From positions 1 through 51,208 of the forward strand of contig JAHDEN010000022.1 of NCBI GenBank assembly GCA_020628815.1: a stretch of DNA of 51,208 nt. Reading direction: 5' to 3'. This document shows positions 16,053 to 25,847 of the stretch, piece by piece. How positions within the stretch are numbered: the first letter of the stretch is position 1; each line of letters opens with the position of its first letter. The notes under the pieces are model-generated. The model saw only the letters and a list, made by a program, of their open reading frames with translations, ran no database searches and had not been told where the DNA came from. A program made the translations under genes and the position numbers. Source of the stretch: Chloroflexota bacterium (GTDB lineage Bacteria; Chloroflexota; Anaerolineae; Promineifilales; Promineifilaceae).

Positions 16053-17018
16053 ATGCGTGCACTTCAAATCATTGCTCCGGGCAAAGCCCAATTTGTCGAA
16101 GTCCCCAAGCCAAGCCCTAAACCGGGAGAATCGCTTATCCGGCCGATAACGCTGTCGTTATGCGCCAGTGACATTTGGCAATGGCGCTATGCTCCGGCCG
16201 ACAATTACCCACAAGAACCCGGCTCTAGCGGGCATGAAATTATCGGCATCATCGAGGAAATCAACGGTGATTTTCCAGGGATGTCAGTTGGGGACATGAC
16301 CCTTGCGCTAAACCCGCCCCAATTAGGCATGGCGGAATATTTTACAGCACCGTTTAACAATATTTTGCCGGTACCGGCCGGGGTAAAGCCAGCCCATTTG
16401 GTCCAGGCACAGCAGTTAGGCACGGTAATTTTTGCGGCCAAGCAGTTACCCAACATCGTGGGCAAAAGCGTTGCTGTAATCGGTCAGGGGTCGGCCGGGC
16501 TGTGGTGGAACACCATGCTCAGCCGGATGGGGGCCAGCCATGTGATCGGTATCGATGTGCAGGCGCATCGAGCCAAAATCGGGCTCAAATTCGGGGCGAC
16601 ACACACCATCCACAATAAAAACGCAGATGCGGCCGAATCGCTTAAATCAATTTTAGATGGGGAGCTGCCAGAAATTCTGATTGAAGCGGCCGGGGAAAGT
16701 GACTCGATCAATCTAGCGTTTGATCTGGTGCAAGATCACGGCTTTGTGCTGCAGTTTGGGGTGCCTCATGAACAAAGCTTTGTCGTGGATTACTACAAAC
16801 AATTCCGCAAATGCATCACCCTAAAACACATCGTTTATGCCTCGCGCGAACCGGGGCACACATCAACCTTGGCGGCCCTGCGGATGATTGCAATGGGTGA
16901 AGTTGATGTGGCTCCGGCAATTACCCATCATTTCCCGTTTGAACAGGTATTAGACGCCTACGAATTACAGAGCACCCGGGATGAAGGGGCGGTCAAAATT
17001 ATTATTGATATGCCTTGA
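16053..17018 (+). CDS. Zinc-type (MDR) alcohol dehydrogenase-like protein
   Basis: The 321-residue protein has the MDR layout: GroES-like N-terminal domain (LSLCASDIWQWRYAP, GSSGHEIIGIIEEI with the catalytic-zinc Cys and His-Glu) and a Rossmann domain (AVIGQGSAGLWWNTMLSRMGASHVIGIDV). The structural-zinc four-cysteine lobe is missing, and the protein is shorter than typical ADHs, as in single-zinc or zinc-free MDR members. It would oxidise an alcohol or reduce an aldehyde/ketone with NAD(P). It is probably co-transcribed with the SDR. Confidence 0.82.
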   Translation: MRALQIIAPGKAQFVEVPKPSPKPGESLIRPITLSLCASDIWQWRYAPADNYPQEPGSSGHEIIGIIEEINGDFPGMSVGDMTLALNPPQLGMAEYFTAPFNNILPVPAGVKPAHLVQAQQLGTVIFAAKQLPNIVGKSVAVIGQGSAGLWWNTMLSRMGASHVIGIDVQAHRAKIGLKFGATHTIHNKNADAAESLKSILDGELPEILIEAAGESDSINLAFDLVQDHGFVLQFGVPHEQSFVVDYYKQFRKCITLKHIVYASREPGHTSTLAALRMIAMGEVDVAPAITHHFPFEQVLDAYELQSTRDEGAVKIIIDMP

Positions 17019-17058
17019 TTGATTCAGTACTCCCTAATCTGCTAAATAATTAGTTGGG

Positions 17059-17973
17059 CTACCCGCTGTAGTCAGAGGAAATTTCAGATATCTGAATGAG
17101 GTTGTTGATTAGGTCGAGCAATTGCCTGCCAGCCGCTTCGATCCGATTGACATCTTTAATTAGCTGCGACTTGTCATGAACTTCACTCAAGTCTTCAATC
17201 AACAATTCACTGTATCCGATAATCGAGTTAAGCGGAGTTCTTAGCTGATGGCTCATCGCGTAAACAAACTCCGTTTTCGCCTTACTAACCTCATCGGTCA
17301 GATCTTTAGCCGCAACCAACTCTTCATGCGTCTTCTGTAAACAAGCTAAGGCCTTTTGTAGCTCCGCATTCTTGCGAATCACCTCTGCATCTGAACGCAT
17401 AAGCCGATGTTTGGCAGATTCGATAAACGCCATTCTGGGAGCCGCTAACGAAGCGATTGTCTGCAAAATATTTTCATGACGCTGAGTAAAAAAGCCGACT
17501 TCTCTGTGCTCCGAATCAATTACCCCTAACACCTGTCCTTCAAAAACAATTGGCACAGACAGCTCAGAAAAACGGACTTCATCATCGACAATGTAGCGCG
17601 GGTCTTGACGTGTGTCAGTAATGCGTTCAGATTGTCCAGATTGAGCCACACTGCCGACGATGCCGCTTCCGATCGGAATATCAATCGGATCTTTGATTTC
17701 AAATCGATCTGGATTTTTGGGGCCGTAGGCCGCCTTTTGAACCAGCACGCCCTGCTCTTGGTCAACCAGATACACGACGCAATCTTCAAAATCTAGCTCT
17801 GCAATGGGATGATGCGCAATCGCCCAGACGATATCGTCGATTGTGTTTAGCGTTGAAATCGCAGCCGAAAACTCGTTGATGATACTCAGGTATCTCTCAA
17901 CCGAACGCAGGCGGCGATTCTCGGCAATCATACTTTGTAGCTTTTGGGGCTTTATAAACGCATCGGCTTGCAT
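17059..17973 (-). CDS. GAF-HisKA sensor protein lacking the ATPase domain
   Basis: The 304-residue cytoplasmic protein has a GAF sensor domain at about 35-180 (DIPIGSGIVGSVAQSGQSERI), a coiled coil at about 185-235 and a HisKA dimerisation helix with phosphorylatable His in YAMSHQLRTPLNSIIGYSELL. It stops about 55 residues after the His box; there is no N, G1 or G2 box, and only 40 bases separate its stop from the neighbouring gene. It therefore cannot autophosphorylate alone. It may dimerise with or be phosphorylated by another kinase, or be a remnant. Confidence 0.8.
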   Translation of the reverse strand: MQADAFIKPQKLQSMIAENRRLRSVERYLSIINEFSAAISTLNTIDDIVWAIAHHPIAELDFEDCVVYLVDQEQGVLVQKAAYGPKNPDRFEIKDPIDIPIGSGIVGSVAQSGQSERITDTRQDPRYIVDDEVRFSELSVPIVFEGQVLGVIDSEHREVGFFTQRHENILQTIASLAAPRMAFIESAKHRLMRSDAEVIRKNAELQKALACLQKTHEELVAAKDLTDEVSKAKTEFVYAMSHQLRTPLNSIIGYSELLIEDLSEVHDKSQLIKDVNRIEAAGRQLLDLINNLIQISEISSDYSG

Positions 17974-18146
17974 AGAACTTTTTAAAACTTTTTATGAACT
18001 CAAAACCTAGTCAACAGATCTCCCTCTTTACTGAAGACATAATAATTGAATTTTAGAAACGGTTCAAGGCAAGTTTAGATATAAAGGGGTTAAAAATAGA
18101 GCAAATGCCACTTTACCGTAAAAAGTAGGAGAAATAACCCAACAAA

Positions 18147-20885
18147 TCAGCTAGGATCGCTGTTTAGAAGGTCTAGAACCGCAAAGTAGACGCCATCTTC
18201 CATCTTAAATTTAAAGCCCAATCGCTCCGATACTTTTCTCATGCCCCCGTTGTTGGGCAAAATATAAGCAACAATTCGGTCCAGCTTTTCTTGTTTACCA
18301 ACCTCAATTAGCTGCTTAAGCAGGCGGGTTCCTATCCCTTGCCCATGCCACAAGTCTGAAACCAAAATCGCATATTCGGCCGAATTTTGACCGTGCTCTT
18401 TGGTTAAACGCCCGGCCGCAATAATCTCTTCTTCCCCATCATCTTTCTCGTTGGTCACAACCAAAGCGATATCCCGATCATAATCAACATGGCAAACTCG
18501 GATCAGACGATTATGTGCGGTACGGGCATTAAAGCCCACGGCCGAAAAATAGCGCATGTACACACTTTCGCTAGAAAGGCCACGATGGAATTCAACCATC
18601 AACGGCTCATCTTCCGGCCGGATCGGCCGCATTTCAACCGGCCGCCCCGCCTTCGTTTCAAACGCCAATTCATATTGGGATGGGTACGGTCGGATGGCCG
18701 GTTTCTGGACATCCTCGACTTCAGGCGGGTAGAGAATCACTCGGCCGTCGAGCGCAATCAGCTGCTCGGCCGAAGCCAGCAGTGGGTTGATGTCGATCTC
18801 CCGAATAAACGGATGTTCAGACACCAAATAGCTAAAACGGACCATGAGTGTTTCTAAGGCGGTTAAATCAACCGGATCCCGGCCGCGCACCCCTTCAAGC
18901 GCTTCATAAATCTTGGTCCGTTTCATCATCCGGCGCGCCAAGTTTGAATTGAGCGGCGGTAGCTCTAACGCATTGTCTCGGAACACCTCGACCAGCGTCC
19001 CCCCAGTGCCAAACAGCAGCACAGGGCCAAATTGAGCATCAGGCGTTGCACCCAAAATCAGCTCGTAGCTGGCGCTCAAATTAACCATCGGCTGCACCGT
19101 GACCCCATGAAAATCGGCTGCCGTATATTTTTTCGCCACATTTAATTCAATCAGCTGGTAGGCTTGGCGCACCTCGGCCGATGATTTTAAATTGAGCTGC
19201 ACCCCACCCACATCAGTTTTGTGGGTCACCGTCTCTGAATTTAATTTTACAACGACCGGATAACCGATCTCTTTGGCTTTGGCGACCGCATCGTCAGCCG
19301 TTTTAGCCAGATGGGTTGGCACGGTGTGTATGCCGTAGGCGGCCAGCATCGACTTCGATTCAAACTCAGTCAAAATCGTCCGGCCGGTCCCCCTAATTTC
19401 TGTGATCATGTCATAGACCAGCTCACGATCCGGCTCAAAGTCCCCCTGCCAGCGCGGGGTCTCATACACTTTTTCTAGGTTGCGCGCATAGCGCCACATG
19501 TAGCTAAACATGCGTGCTGCGGTATCAGGATAGCTAAACGTAGGTATTCCGGCCCGATTTAAAATATCCATTCCGGCCCGCACTTCTTGCCCCCCCATCC
19601 AGCTGGTCAAAAACGGCCGACGCCCCTTTTGCTCCTTTACATAGCCAACCAGCTCTTGCGCCGTACGGGTTGGATCGGTCATCGCTTGCGGAGAGAGCAC
19701 AACGAGATAGCCGTCAGATTCTTTATTCTCAACGGCCGCTTCTACCGCTTTCACATACGTTTCTGGGGTAGCGTCTCCCAAAATATCAATCGGGTTGCTG
19801 TGGCTCCAATGGGCTGGCAAGATGGCGTCTAACGAGGCGACAACATCATCTGATAACGGACTTAGCTGCCCGCCTGAGCCGATCAGTGCGTCGGTTGCCA
19901 ATACACCCGGCCCACCAGCGTTGGTAATAATTGTTAGATTGGGCCCGCGCGAACGGGGCTGTTTAGACAAAAGCTCAGCCATATAAAACAGCTCGTAGAT
20001 GTGGTCTACGCGCAAAGCCCCCACGCGACGAAACGCCATGTCTAACACGTCGTCACTGCCGGTCATCGAACCGGTATGGCTGGCGGCTGCCTGTGCCGCC
20101 GCCTCGGTCCGGCCGGGTTTGATAATGATCACCGGCTTGGTCAGCGCCACCTCACGTGCGGCCGACAAAAACGAGCGTGCATTCCCCACCGACTCCATAT
20201 AGATCACGATACTGCGTGTTTTTGGATCGTCTCCCAGCCATGTGATAATGTCGCCCCAATCTACATCTAGCATAGAGCCGATACTGACAAACGAGCTGAA
20301 ACCAACATTCTCGGTTAAAGACCAGTCTAAAATCGCCGTACACATCGCCCCACTTTGGCTGATAAACCCGACATTGCCCGGCCGAGCCATTTTGCTGGCA
20401 AAGGTCGCATTCATGCCGGTGATCGGATTCATGACACCCAAACAGTTGGGGCCGATGATGCGCACATTTCCGGCTCGGGCGATTTTTAATATCTCTTGCT
20501 CAAGTTTGGCCCCAGCTTCCCCAATCTCTTTAAACCCGGCCGAAATAATGATGGCGCCAGGCACTTTGGCATCAGCCGTCTCTTGCATCACCTGAGCCAC
20601 GTATTTGGCAGGCACAACGATCACGGCCAAGTCAACCGCCTCGGCAATATCACCGATCTTGTTAAAGGTCCGCTCTCCAAAGACGCGTCTACGGCCGGGA
20701 TTCACTAAAAACAGCTGCCCCTCCCAAGTCCCTTCAAGCAGATTTTGGGTGATCGTGCGGCCGACGCTCCCTTCCCGCTCAGTCGCGCCGATAATGGCGA
20801 TTTTTTGCGGCCGAAAAATCGCATCTAGCGGCCGGCGAGTGTAGTTCCAAAAGTCGTGCGATGTGCCTTTTTCGAGTGTGGACAT
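18147..20885 (-). CDS. ADP-forming acetate-CoA ligase fused to a GNAT acetyltransferase
   Basis: The protein of about 912 residues interconverts acetyl-CoA, ADP and phosphate with acetate, ATP and CoA. Domain order: CoA-binding ([22 protein letters not shown]), succinyl-CoA-ligase-like flavodoxin folds with the catalytic His region in [12 protein letters not shown], an ATP-grasp beta subunit ([21 protein letters not shown]), and a C-terminal GNAT domain ([14 protein letters not shown]). The same arrangement occurs in Pat-type protein acetyltransferases, so a lysine-acetylating role is also possible. I prefer ATG 20885 over 20897. It lies downstream of the RamB-like regulator on the same strand, near the glyoxylate-shunt genes. 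Confidence 0.9.
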   Translation of the reverse strand: MSTLEKGTSHDFWNYTRRPLDAIFRPQKIAIIGATEREGSVGRTITQNLLEGTWEGQLFLVNPGRRRVFGERTFNKIGDIAEAVDLAVIVVPAKYVAQVMQETADAKVPGAIIISAGFKEIGEAGAKLEQEILKIARAGNVRIIGPNCLGVMNPITGMNATFASKMARPGNVGFISQSGAMCTAILDWSLTENVGFSSFVSIGSMLDVDWGDIITWLGDDPKTRSIVIYMESVGNARSFLSAAREVALTKPVIIIKPGRTEAAAQAAASHTGSMTGSDDVLDMAFRRVGALRVDHIYELFYMAELLSKQPRSRGPNLTIITNAGGPGVLATDALIGSGGQLSPLSDDVVASLDAILPAHWSHSNPIDILGDATPETYVKAVEAAVENKESDGYLVVLSPQAMTDPTRTAQELVGYVKEQKGRRPFLTSWMGGQEVRAGMDILNRAGIPTFSYPDTAARMFSYMWRYARNLEKVYETPRWQGDFEPDRELVYDMITEIRGTGRTILTEFESKSMLAAYGIHTVPTHLAKTADDAVAKAKEIGYPVVVKLNSETVTHKTDVGGVQLNLKSSAEVRQAYQLIELNVAKKYTAADFHGVTVQPMVNLSASYELILGATPDAQFGPVLLFGTGGTLVEVFRDNALELPPLNSNLARRMMKRTKIYEALEGVRGRDPVDLTALETLMVRFSYLVSEHPFIREIDINPLLASAEQLIALDGRVILYPPEVEDVQKPAIRPYPSQYELAFETKAGRPVEMRPIRPEDEPLMVEFHRGLSSESVYMRYFSAVGFNARTAHNRLIRVCHVDYDRDIALVVTNEKDDGEEEIIAAGRLTKEHGQNSAEYAILVSDLWHGQGIGTRLLKQLIEVGKQEKLDRIVAYILPNNGGMRKVSERLGFKFKMEDGVYFAVLDLLNSDPS

Positions 20886-20895
20886 ATTCAAATTC

Positions 20896-20968
20896 AAAGG
20901 AATAAAGGATGAAGGGGAAAAGGGTTGAATGCGGTTTTATCCTTTCACCTTTACCCTTTATCCTTTTC
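20896..20968. repeat. Intergenic word-repeat hairpin 8 (AAAGGATAAAGG family)
   Basis: The left arm AAAGGAATAAAGGATGAAGG and AAAAGGG pairs with the right arm TTATCCTTTCACCTTTACCC and TTTATCCTTTT. It fills the gap between the regulator gene and the acetate-CoA ligase gene and uses the same words as the hairpin at 15970-16044. Confidence 0.65.
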
Positions 20969-22467
20969 TAGCTTCTCAGCTCAACGCGCAGTTCTTGCAG
21001 TGCTTTGCGGCGGGCCAAACGGCCGCTTTCCCGTTCTAACGTAGTCGGTGGGGCTGCGCGTAAGCTACACTGCGCGGCCGATAGCGAACAGCGTTCGCAG
21101 GTTTCATTGATGGTTACCTGCGGGATCTCAGGATCGGCCGAAAAACGGATCGTGTTGCGCAAATTAGGCTCAATCCTGAACCCGATAATACCGCAGGAGT
21201 CGAACCCTTCTAACGGCATTTCACGCGCAAATCCAAAGCATAAAAACCAAGATTTTTGATCCAGATATTCTGAAACCTGTACCCCGATTACGGGTGAATC
21301 CATGTTGGTTTGGTCACCAGAGCTTCGTTTCTCTTGCAACTCTTGAAGCAGCCGCACAACCAGCCAATGGCGGCAAAAATGCTCGTCGGCCGCCAACCCA
21401 TTGGGTACTCGTAACCGGTTGAGATTTAGCTGGCGAGCCAAACGATATCGATCCCCTTCCCGATGCACGCGTAAATAATGGATTGGCAATCCGAAAAATT
21501 GCGGAACCAGTTCACTAAATCGGTACATCAAATTTTCAGGAGAAACTCGATATTTCTCAAGCAGTTTTTTCAAAGATGAGGCATCCCATGACCCATTATC
21601 AAAAAACGCCTGAATATCATCCAACATCAACGGTTGTGGCATCAGCAACGAGCCAGCCACATAGCTGGCTCGGAAGTCGTTTAAAACCTGCTGGAAAGAA
21701 TCAACTTGGTCAGGCGGGGTTGTGTTTGCACGGTCGCTCAGCCCAAGCGTCAAATAGCCAAGCTCGCGTGCCAGCAGAAAGCGGATCTGATACGGGTGCA
21801 GATTGGTATTCAGAAGCAGTTTTGGTTTGCTACCGCGAATAAAAACGGAGCGATACCCTTTCAGCTCTGGATCATTCACCAACCGTTCGGTGTCAATCAC
21901 ATAGTTAAATTTAGTTTCGAGCAGATTTTGAAGTGTTTCAACCTCAAGTGGAAAATTCACATCCAGCTTGTGCTTTTTAGCAAACTTAACCGCTTCGGCC
22001 TCAAGATCAGGAAAATAGTTGTCATGCAGTTCTTGATACGAGCGTAAAGCTGAGCGCAAAAAGTGGTGCTCTTGCAGATCATATTGTCGGCCGACTTCTG
22101 ACACAGCATGCAGCAACGCACTCGCTTTATCCGGTGATCGGGTCAAAACCGTCACAATGTCGCTCATCTCAATGCCAAACTCCTCAAACGGGAATTGTCC
22201 CAGCACGGGTGATGAAAGCGCGGTTCCCAAATGGGTCAATGGTGGCTCTAAGCGAATCGAAACCAGATCGTCATAATCTTTATCCAACACCTCTGCGATC
22301 CGCATGATCTTATCGGCACGTGGATATTTACGCCCTTTCTCGATTTCTGTCACATAAGAAGGTGATAGTTCGCTTTGAGAAGCAAATTCTGTCAGGGTCA
22401 TTCCGGTTTCAAGCCGTGCTTGTTTGACCTTCATGCCAAAAATAATATTGACCAGTTGGGTATTCAT
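20968..22467 (-). CDS. RamB/ScfR-like transcriptional regulator (XRE HTH, IrrE-like domain)
   Basis: The 499-residue protein has an N-terminal Cro/C1-type HTH at about 10-65 (GMTLTEFASQSELSPSYVTEIEKGRKYP), a central IrrE/DUF955-like region in which the metal motif is degenerate (LLARELGYL), and a C-terminal cysteine-containing domain (CERCSLSAAQCSLRAAP). This architecture matches short-chain fatty acyl-CoA regulators such as RamB, known in Actinobacteria to control isocitrate lyase, malate synthase and acetate activation. Here the same three functions surround the gene. The likely targets are the palindromes upstream of malate synthase; that assignment is inference. Confidence 0.85.
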   Translation of the reverse strand: MNTQLVNIIFGMKVKQARLETGMTLTEFASQSELSPSYVTEIEKGRKYPRADKIMRIAEVLDKDYDDLVSIRLEPPLTHLGTALSSPVLGQFPFEEFGIEMSDIVTVLTRSPDKASALLHAVSEVGRQYDLQEHHFLRSALRSYQELHDNYFPDLEAEAVKFAKKHKLDVNFPLEVETLQNLLETKFNYVIDTERLVNDPELKGYRSVFIRGSKPKLLLNTNLHPYQIRFLLARELGYLTLGLSDRANTTPPDQVDSFQQVLNDFRASYVAGSLLMPQPLMLDDIQAFFDNGSWDASSLKKLLEKYRVSPENLMYRFSELVPQFFGLPIHYLRVHREGDRYRLARQLNLNRLRVPNGLAADEHFCRHWLVVRLLQELQEKRSSGDQTNMDSPVIGVQVSEYLDQKSWFLCFGFAREMPLEGFDSCGIIGFRIEPNLRNTIRFSADPEIPQVTINETCERCSLSAAQCSLRAAPPTTLERESGRLARRKALQELRVELRS

Positions 22468-22589
22468 AGATTGGATTTTACAGGTTGCAGGTGGATGGGG
22501 CCAAATTTGATGATTGTTATTAAATGTGAATGAAGAATAGGTGTCACAAATAATGCATCAAGCAACTGATTGAGTACAATCCAATTCTG

Positions 22590-23840
22590 ATGAATAATAA
22601 GTTGATTCTGGTATTCCCCCTTTTGTTATTTGTTTTTGCCTGCGCGTCTGATCCTGATCCGATTGAGCCTACAATTCCACCAACGGTGATTTCGGTTACT
22701 GAGCCAACAGCCGCCACCGATACACCAGCCCCGACCAGCACACCACTCCCGGAAAATACCCAAACGCCGCCCCCAACCGAAACCGCTCTCCCCACGCCAA
22801 CACCCATCCCAACACAAACACCGATGCCAACTGTGCCAACTGGGGTGGTTGAGCTAACGGGTGCAGAAGTGCCGCAAGGCTTTTCGCTGCGCAAAGTGAT
22901 CGAAATTGATCGGCCGATCGCGCTTGCATTTAAAGACGATGGCACGTTTTATGTCTCGAATCAGGCAGGGGAAATTAGGCAATACATCCCTACCGACGAT
23001 ACAGCTGGGGCATATGAATATACCAATCGGATAAATGGGTTCAGAATTCCGGCCGGAATCGCGTTTAACCCAGCCAATGGTGACATGGTTGTCTCGAGCA
23101 TGGGGCGACTCACAGTGCTGAGCGACAGTGACAATGACGGCTTTGAAGATTCGGCCGAGACATTTACAGCCGACCTGCCGTTTGGCCTGCATCAAAACAA
23201 CGTGCCTAAATTTGGACCCGACGGCTGGCTCTATTTAGGCGTTGGCTCCACTTGTGACGTGTGCGATGAAGAAGACCAACGTAGCGCCACAGTGATGCGT
23301 TTTAATCTAGAAACGGGTGAAAACGAGGTGTTTGCGACCGGATTACGCAATCCGTTTGATGTCGCTTTTCATCCAGAAACCGGCGCACTATTTGCGACAG
23401 ACAACGGCCGTGACGACTTGGGAGACGATGATCCGGCCGAAGAGTTAAACCATATAGTAGAAGGGGGCGATTATGGTTGGCCCAACTGTTGGGGTGACTT
23501 GGAAGGGAGCGATTGTGCCGGAACAAGCAAGGGAGTGGCTCTATTTACGGCCCATGCCTCGGTCAACAATTTGGTCTTTTACACCGGCAATACATTCCCG
23601 GCCGACTATCAAAACGATCTGCTAGCGCTAAATTTTGGCTCCTTCTTGGTCCAGCTAGACACAGGCATTCGGCGGGTGAAGCTAACGGCCGAGGGTGACA
23701 CCTACACATCGGAGCACGAGTGGCTCTTAAAAATGCCGCAGGGCAGTTTCCCTTTGGGGATGGCTCTGGGGCCTGACGGGGCGATTTATTTTGGGGACTA
23801 CATCAAAGGCGGCATCTGGCGCTTAAGCTACGGCGATTAA
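22590..23840 (+). CDS. PQQ-type glucose/sorbosone dehydrogenase-like lipoprotein
   Basis: The 416-residue protein begins with a lipoprotein signal (LILVFPLLLFVFACAS, Cys18 as the likely lipid-modified residue), followed by a Thr/Pro-rich linker to about residue 85. The rest is a soluble aldose dehydrogenase-like beta-propeller: GFSLRKVIEIDRPIALAF, NNVPKFGPDGWLYLGVGS, GLRNPFDVAFHPETG, NPGDNYGWPNCW-like EGGDYGWPNCWGD and GPDGAIYFGDY. It would oxidise sugars or related compounds outside the membrane with quinone cofactor, or simply be a propeller of the same family. It lies between the regulator and malate synthase but need not be part of that pathway. Confidence 0.82.
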   Translation: MNNKLILVFPLLLFVFACASDPDPIEPTIPPTVISVTEPTAATDTPAPTSTPLPENTQTPPPTETALPTPTPIPTQTPMPTVPTGVVELTGAEVPQGFSLRKVIEIDRPIALAFKDDGTFYVSNQAGEIRQYIPTDDTAGAYEYTNRINGFRIPAGIAFNPANGDMVVSSMGRLTVLSDSDNDGFEDSAETFTADLPFGLHQNNVPKFGPDGWLYLGVGSTCDVCDEEDQRSATVMRFNLETGENEVFATGLRNPFDVAFHPETGALFATDNGRDDLGDDDPAEELNHIVEGGDYGWPNCWGDLEGSDCAGTSKGVALFTAHASVNNLVFYTGNTFPADYQNDLLALNFGSFLVQLDTGIRRVKLTAEGDTYTSEHEWLLKMPQGSFPLGMALGPDGAIYFGDYIKGGIWRLSYGD

Positions 23841-23968
23841 TAAACCGGCCGCTACCCTGACCTCTAATCAAATAAGGCCTTCATTCAACAAACCTATTCG
23901 TTTGACTAAAGCGTGTTGCCTGGTGCGTGTAACTTTTGTGTACCAAACGTGTGCAACAATGCACTCAT

Positions 23969-24051
23969 AGCGAATATTCGCTCAAAATTGTAATTTTACT
24001 TGACATTGAGCAAATAATTGCTAATATTTTCACACATAGCGAATATTCGCT
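23969..24051 (+). promoter_or_regulatory. Operator array upstream of malate synthase
   Basis: Two identical 14-bp perfect palindromes AGCGAATATTCGCT lie at 23969-23982 and 24038-24051, each within ATAGCGAATATTCGCT. A degenerate third copy AGCAAATAATTGCT lies at 24009-24022. Centres are 40 and 29 bases apart. The outer sites flank a promoter and the middle one falls in its spacer, so a repressor bound here would block transcription. The adjacent RamB-like regulator is the obvious candidate. Confidence 0.75.
24000..24028 (+). promoter_or_regulatory. Probable sigma-70-type promoter of malate synthase
   Basis: A perfect TTGACA (24000-24005) is followed after 17 bases by AATATT (24023-24028), or after 16 by TAATAT, as the -10 element. 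The expected start of transcription, near 24035, falls at the edge of the downstream perfect palindrome, consistent with repression. Confidence 0.6.
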
Positions 24052-24102
24052 AAAAGAGATTTTTCAAAACTTACCTAAACAATTTTATTGTTGGAGGATC
24101 CC

Positions 24103-25719
24103 ATGATCGATTTTATGCCCGCCCGAATGACTACAAAATCCGGTATCGACTGTGCACATACAGTTGAAACGGCCGGAGTCCTTTCCCCCCACGCGTTGGA
24201 ATTTGTGGCAAAGCTTGAAAGAGCTTTCGGCCAACGCCGCCGCGATTTACTGATGGCCCGTCAGGCCCGCCAAGTCGAAATCGATAATGGAAAGCTACCT
24301 GAGTTTGTTGAATGCACCGCCCAGATTCGCGAGTCAGATTGGACAATTGCCCCAATTCCGAAACATTTGGAAAAAAGATGGGTAGAAATTACCGGTCCAA
24401 CTGATCGGAAAATGGTAATCAATGCGCTAAATTCCGGTGCAGACGTTTTTATGGCAGACTTTGAAGATGCCAACTCGCCATCATGGAGCAACATGGTTGA
24501 GGGACAACGCAACTTGGCCCGGGCCGTACGGAACGAAATCGACTTTAAAGGTGCCAACGGCAAAGACTACCGACTTAACGCAGACCATGCGATTCTGTTT
24601 GTACGCCCTCGCGGACTACATTTAGAAGAAGAGCATGTACAAGTTGGGGGGAAATCAATCTCAGCCAGCCTGTTTGACTTCGGCATCTATTTCTTCCACA
24701 ACGCCAAACGCTTAATCGAGAATGGGTATGGTCCATATTTCTATCTGCCCAAACTAGAATGTCGTCACGAAGCTCGCTGGTGGAACGATGTGTTCAACAT
24801 GGCTCAAGACGAGCTAAAAATTGAGCGTGGCACGATCAAAGCGACCGTGCTCATCGAAACCATTACGGCCGCTTATGAGATGGACGAAATTTTGTATGAG
24901 CTGCGCCAACACTCGGCCGGGTTAAACGCTGGCCGCTGGGACTACATTTTTAGCGTCATCAAGAAATTCCGTAATCAACCCGGCTTTTTGCTACCCGACC
25001 GGCAACAAATCGGCATGACGGTCCCCTTTATGAAGGCGTACACCGATTTGCTGGTAAAAACCTGCCACAAGCGGGGTGCCCACGCGATGGGCGGTATGTC
25101 AGCCTTTATCCCCAATCGTAAAGACCCGGAAGTAACCAAAACGGCGATGGAGAAAGTGCGCAACGATAAATGGCGCGAAGCAAAATCTGGCCATGATGGC
25201 ACTTGGGTTGCTCACCCTGATTTGGTGCCTATGGTGACCCGTATCTTTGAAGATGCATTGATCCACAAACCAAATCAAATCGGCATGCAACGGGACGATG
25301 TCAACGTGACGGCCGAAGATTTGCGCGATTTCACGGTGCAAGATGGCAAACTAACCAACAAAGGCTTATGCACCAACATCAACGTAACCATTCTGTACAT
25401 AGAATCGTGGCTACGGGGACACGGCGCAGCGGCGTTGTACAACCTGATGGAAGACACAGCCACGGCCGAAATTTCTCGAGCACAGCTATGGAACTGGATT
25501 CGTCATCCAGAAGCCACTCTCTCAGACGGCCGGATGGTAACCCTTTCGCTCTGTCGAACCGTTATCCGTCAAGAGCTCGACGCCATCCACGACCAAGTTG
25601 GAGACGACCTATTCAACGAAGGGCAATATGTTTTAGCCGCCAAATTGCTCGATGATTTGATCTCGAATGATGATTTTATCGACTTTTTACCCCTCGTCGG
25701 CTATCAGCACCTTTGCTAA
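24103..25719 (+). CDS. aceB: Malate synthase A
   Basis: The 538-residue enzyme condenses glyoxylate and acetyl-CoA to malate, the second step of the glyoxylate shunt. Family motifs are FMADFEDANSPSW, RPRGLHLEEEHV (active-site Arg), YFYLPKLECRHEARWWN, ATVLIETITAAYEMDEIL (Mg-binding Glu), GLNAGRWDYIFS (Asp) and NLMEDTATAEISRAQLW (catalytic-base Asp). ATG 24103 has GGAGG at 24093-24097; the TTG at 24088 is upstream of this site and rejected. It is transcribed from the palindrome-rich promoter upstream and followed by isocitrate lyase. Confidence 0.95.
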   Translation: MIDFMPARMTTKSGIDCAHTVETAGVLSPHALEFVAKLERAFGQRRRDLLMARQARQVEIDNGKLPEFVECTAQIRESDWTIAPIPKHLEKRWVEITGPTDRKMVINALNSGADVFMADFEDANSPSWSNMVEGQRNLARAVRNEIDFKGANGKDYRLNADHAILFVRPRGLHLEEEHVQVGGKSISASLFDFGIYFFHNAKRLIENGYGPYFYLPKLECRHEARWWNDVFNMAQDELKIERGTIKATVLIETITAAYEMDEILYELRQHSAGLNAGRWDYIFSVIKKFRNQPGFLLPDRQQIGMTVPFMKAYTDLLVKTCHKRGAHAMGGMSAFIPNRKDPEVTKTAMEKVRNDKWREAKSGHDGTWVAHPDLVPMVTRIFEDALIHKPNQIGMQRDDVNVTAEDLRDFTVQDGKLTNKGLCTNINVTILYIESWLRGHGAAALYNLMEDTATAEISRAQLWNWIRHPEATLSDGRMVTLSLCRTVIRQELDAIHDQVGDDLFNEGQYVLAAKLLDDLISNDDFIDFLPLVGYQHLC

Positions 25720-25741
25720 TTAACCCCCTGAAATTCAATCT

Positions 25742-25776
25742 AGCAAGGCCGTTTTAACAGCGGTCTTGCTTTAATA
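25742..25776 (+). terminator. Terminator or attenuator hairpin between malate synthase and isocitrate lyase
   Basis: AGCAAGGCCG (25742-25751) pairs with CGGTCTTGCT (25761-25770) with one G-U, loop TTTTAACAG, followed by TTAATATTTT. The T-rich tract is interrupted, so termination may be partial and would set the ratio of the two enzymes. Confidence 0.6.
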
Positions 25777-25812
25777 TTTTCAAAAATTGACCCAGTCACG
25801 GGAGGTAATCCT

Positions 25813-25845
25813 GTGCCCAAAATTAAACCCAAATTGGAGAGATGA
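25813..25845 (+). CDS. Possible 10-codon leader peptide before isocitrate lyase
   Basis: GTG at 25813 has a near-ideal ribosome-binding site (GGAGG 25801-25805, 7-base gap) and encodes [10 protein letters not shown], stopping with TGA at 25843-25845. The isocitrate lyase ATG follows two bases later, and its own GGAGA (25836-25840) lies inside the leader. This layout suggests translational coupling. No homologue is claimed; it could also be chance. Confidence 0.4.
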   Translation: MPKIKPKLER

Positions 25846-25847
25846 TT

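Noticed and set aside
22544..22945. A 133-codon minus-strand frame rich in Gly and Val
   Set aside because: It is the complement of the Thr/Pro-rich linker of the lipoprotein, a common source of long antisense frames.
24088..24102. TTG start of malate synthase
   Set aside because: The ribosome-binding site GGAGG lies downstream of it and fits the ATG at 24103.
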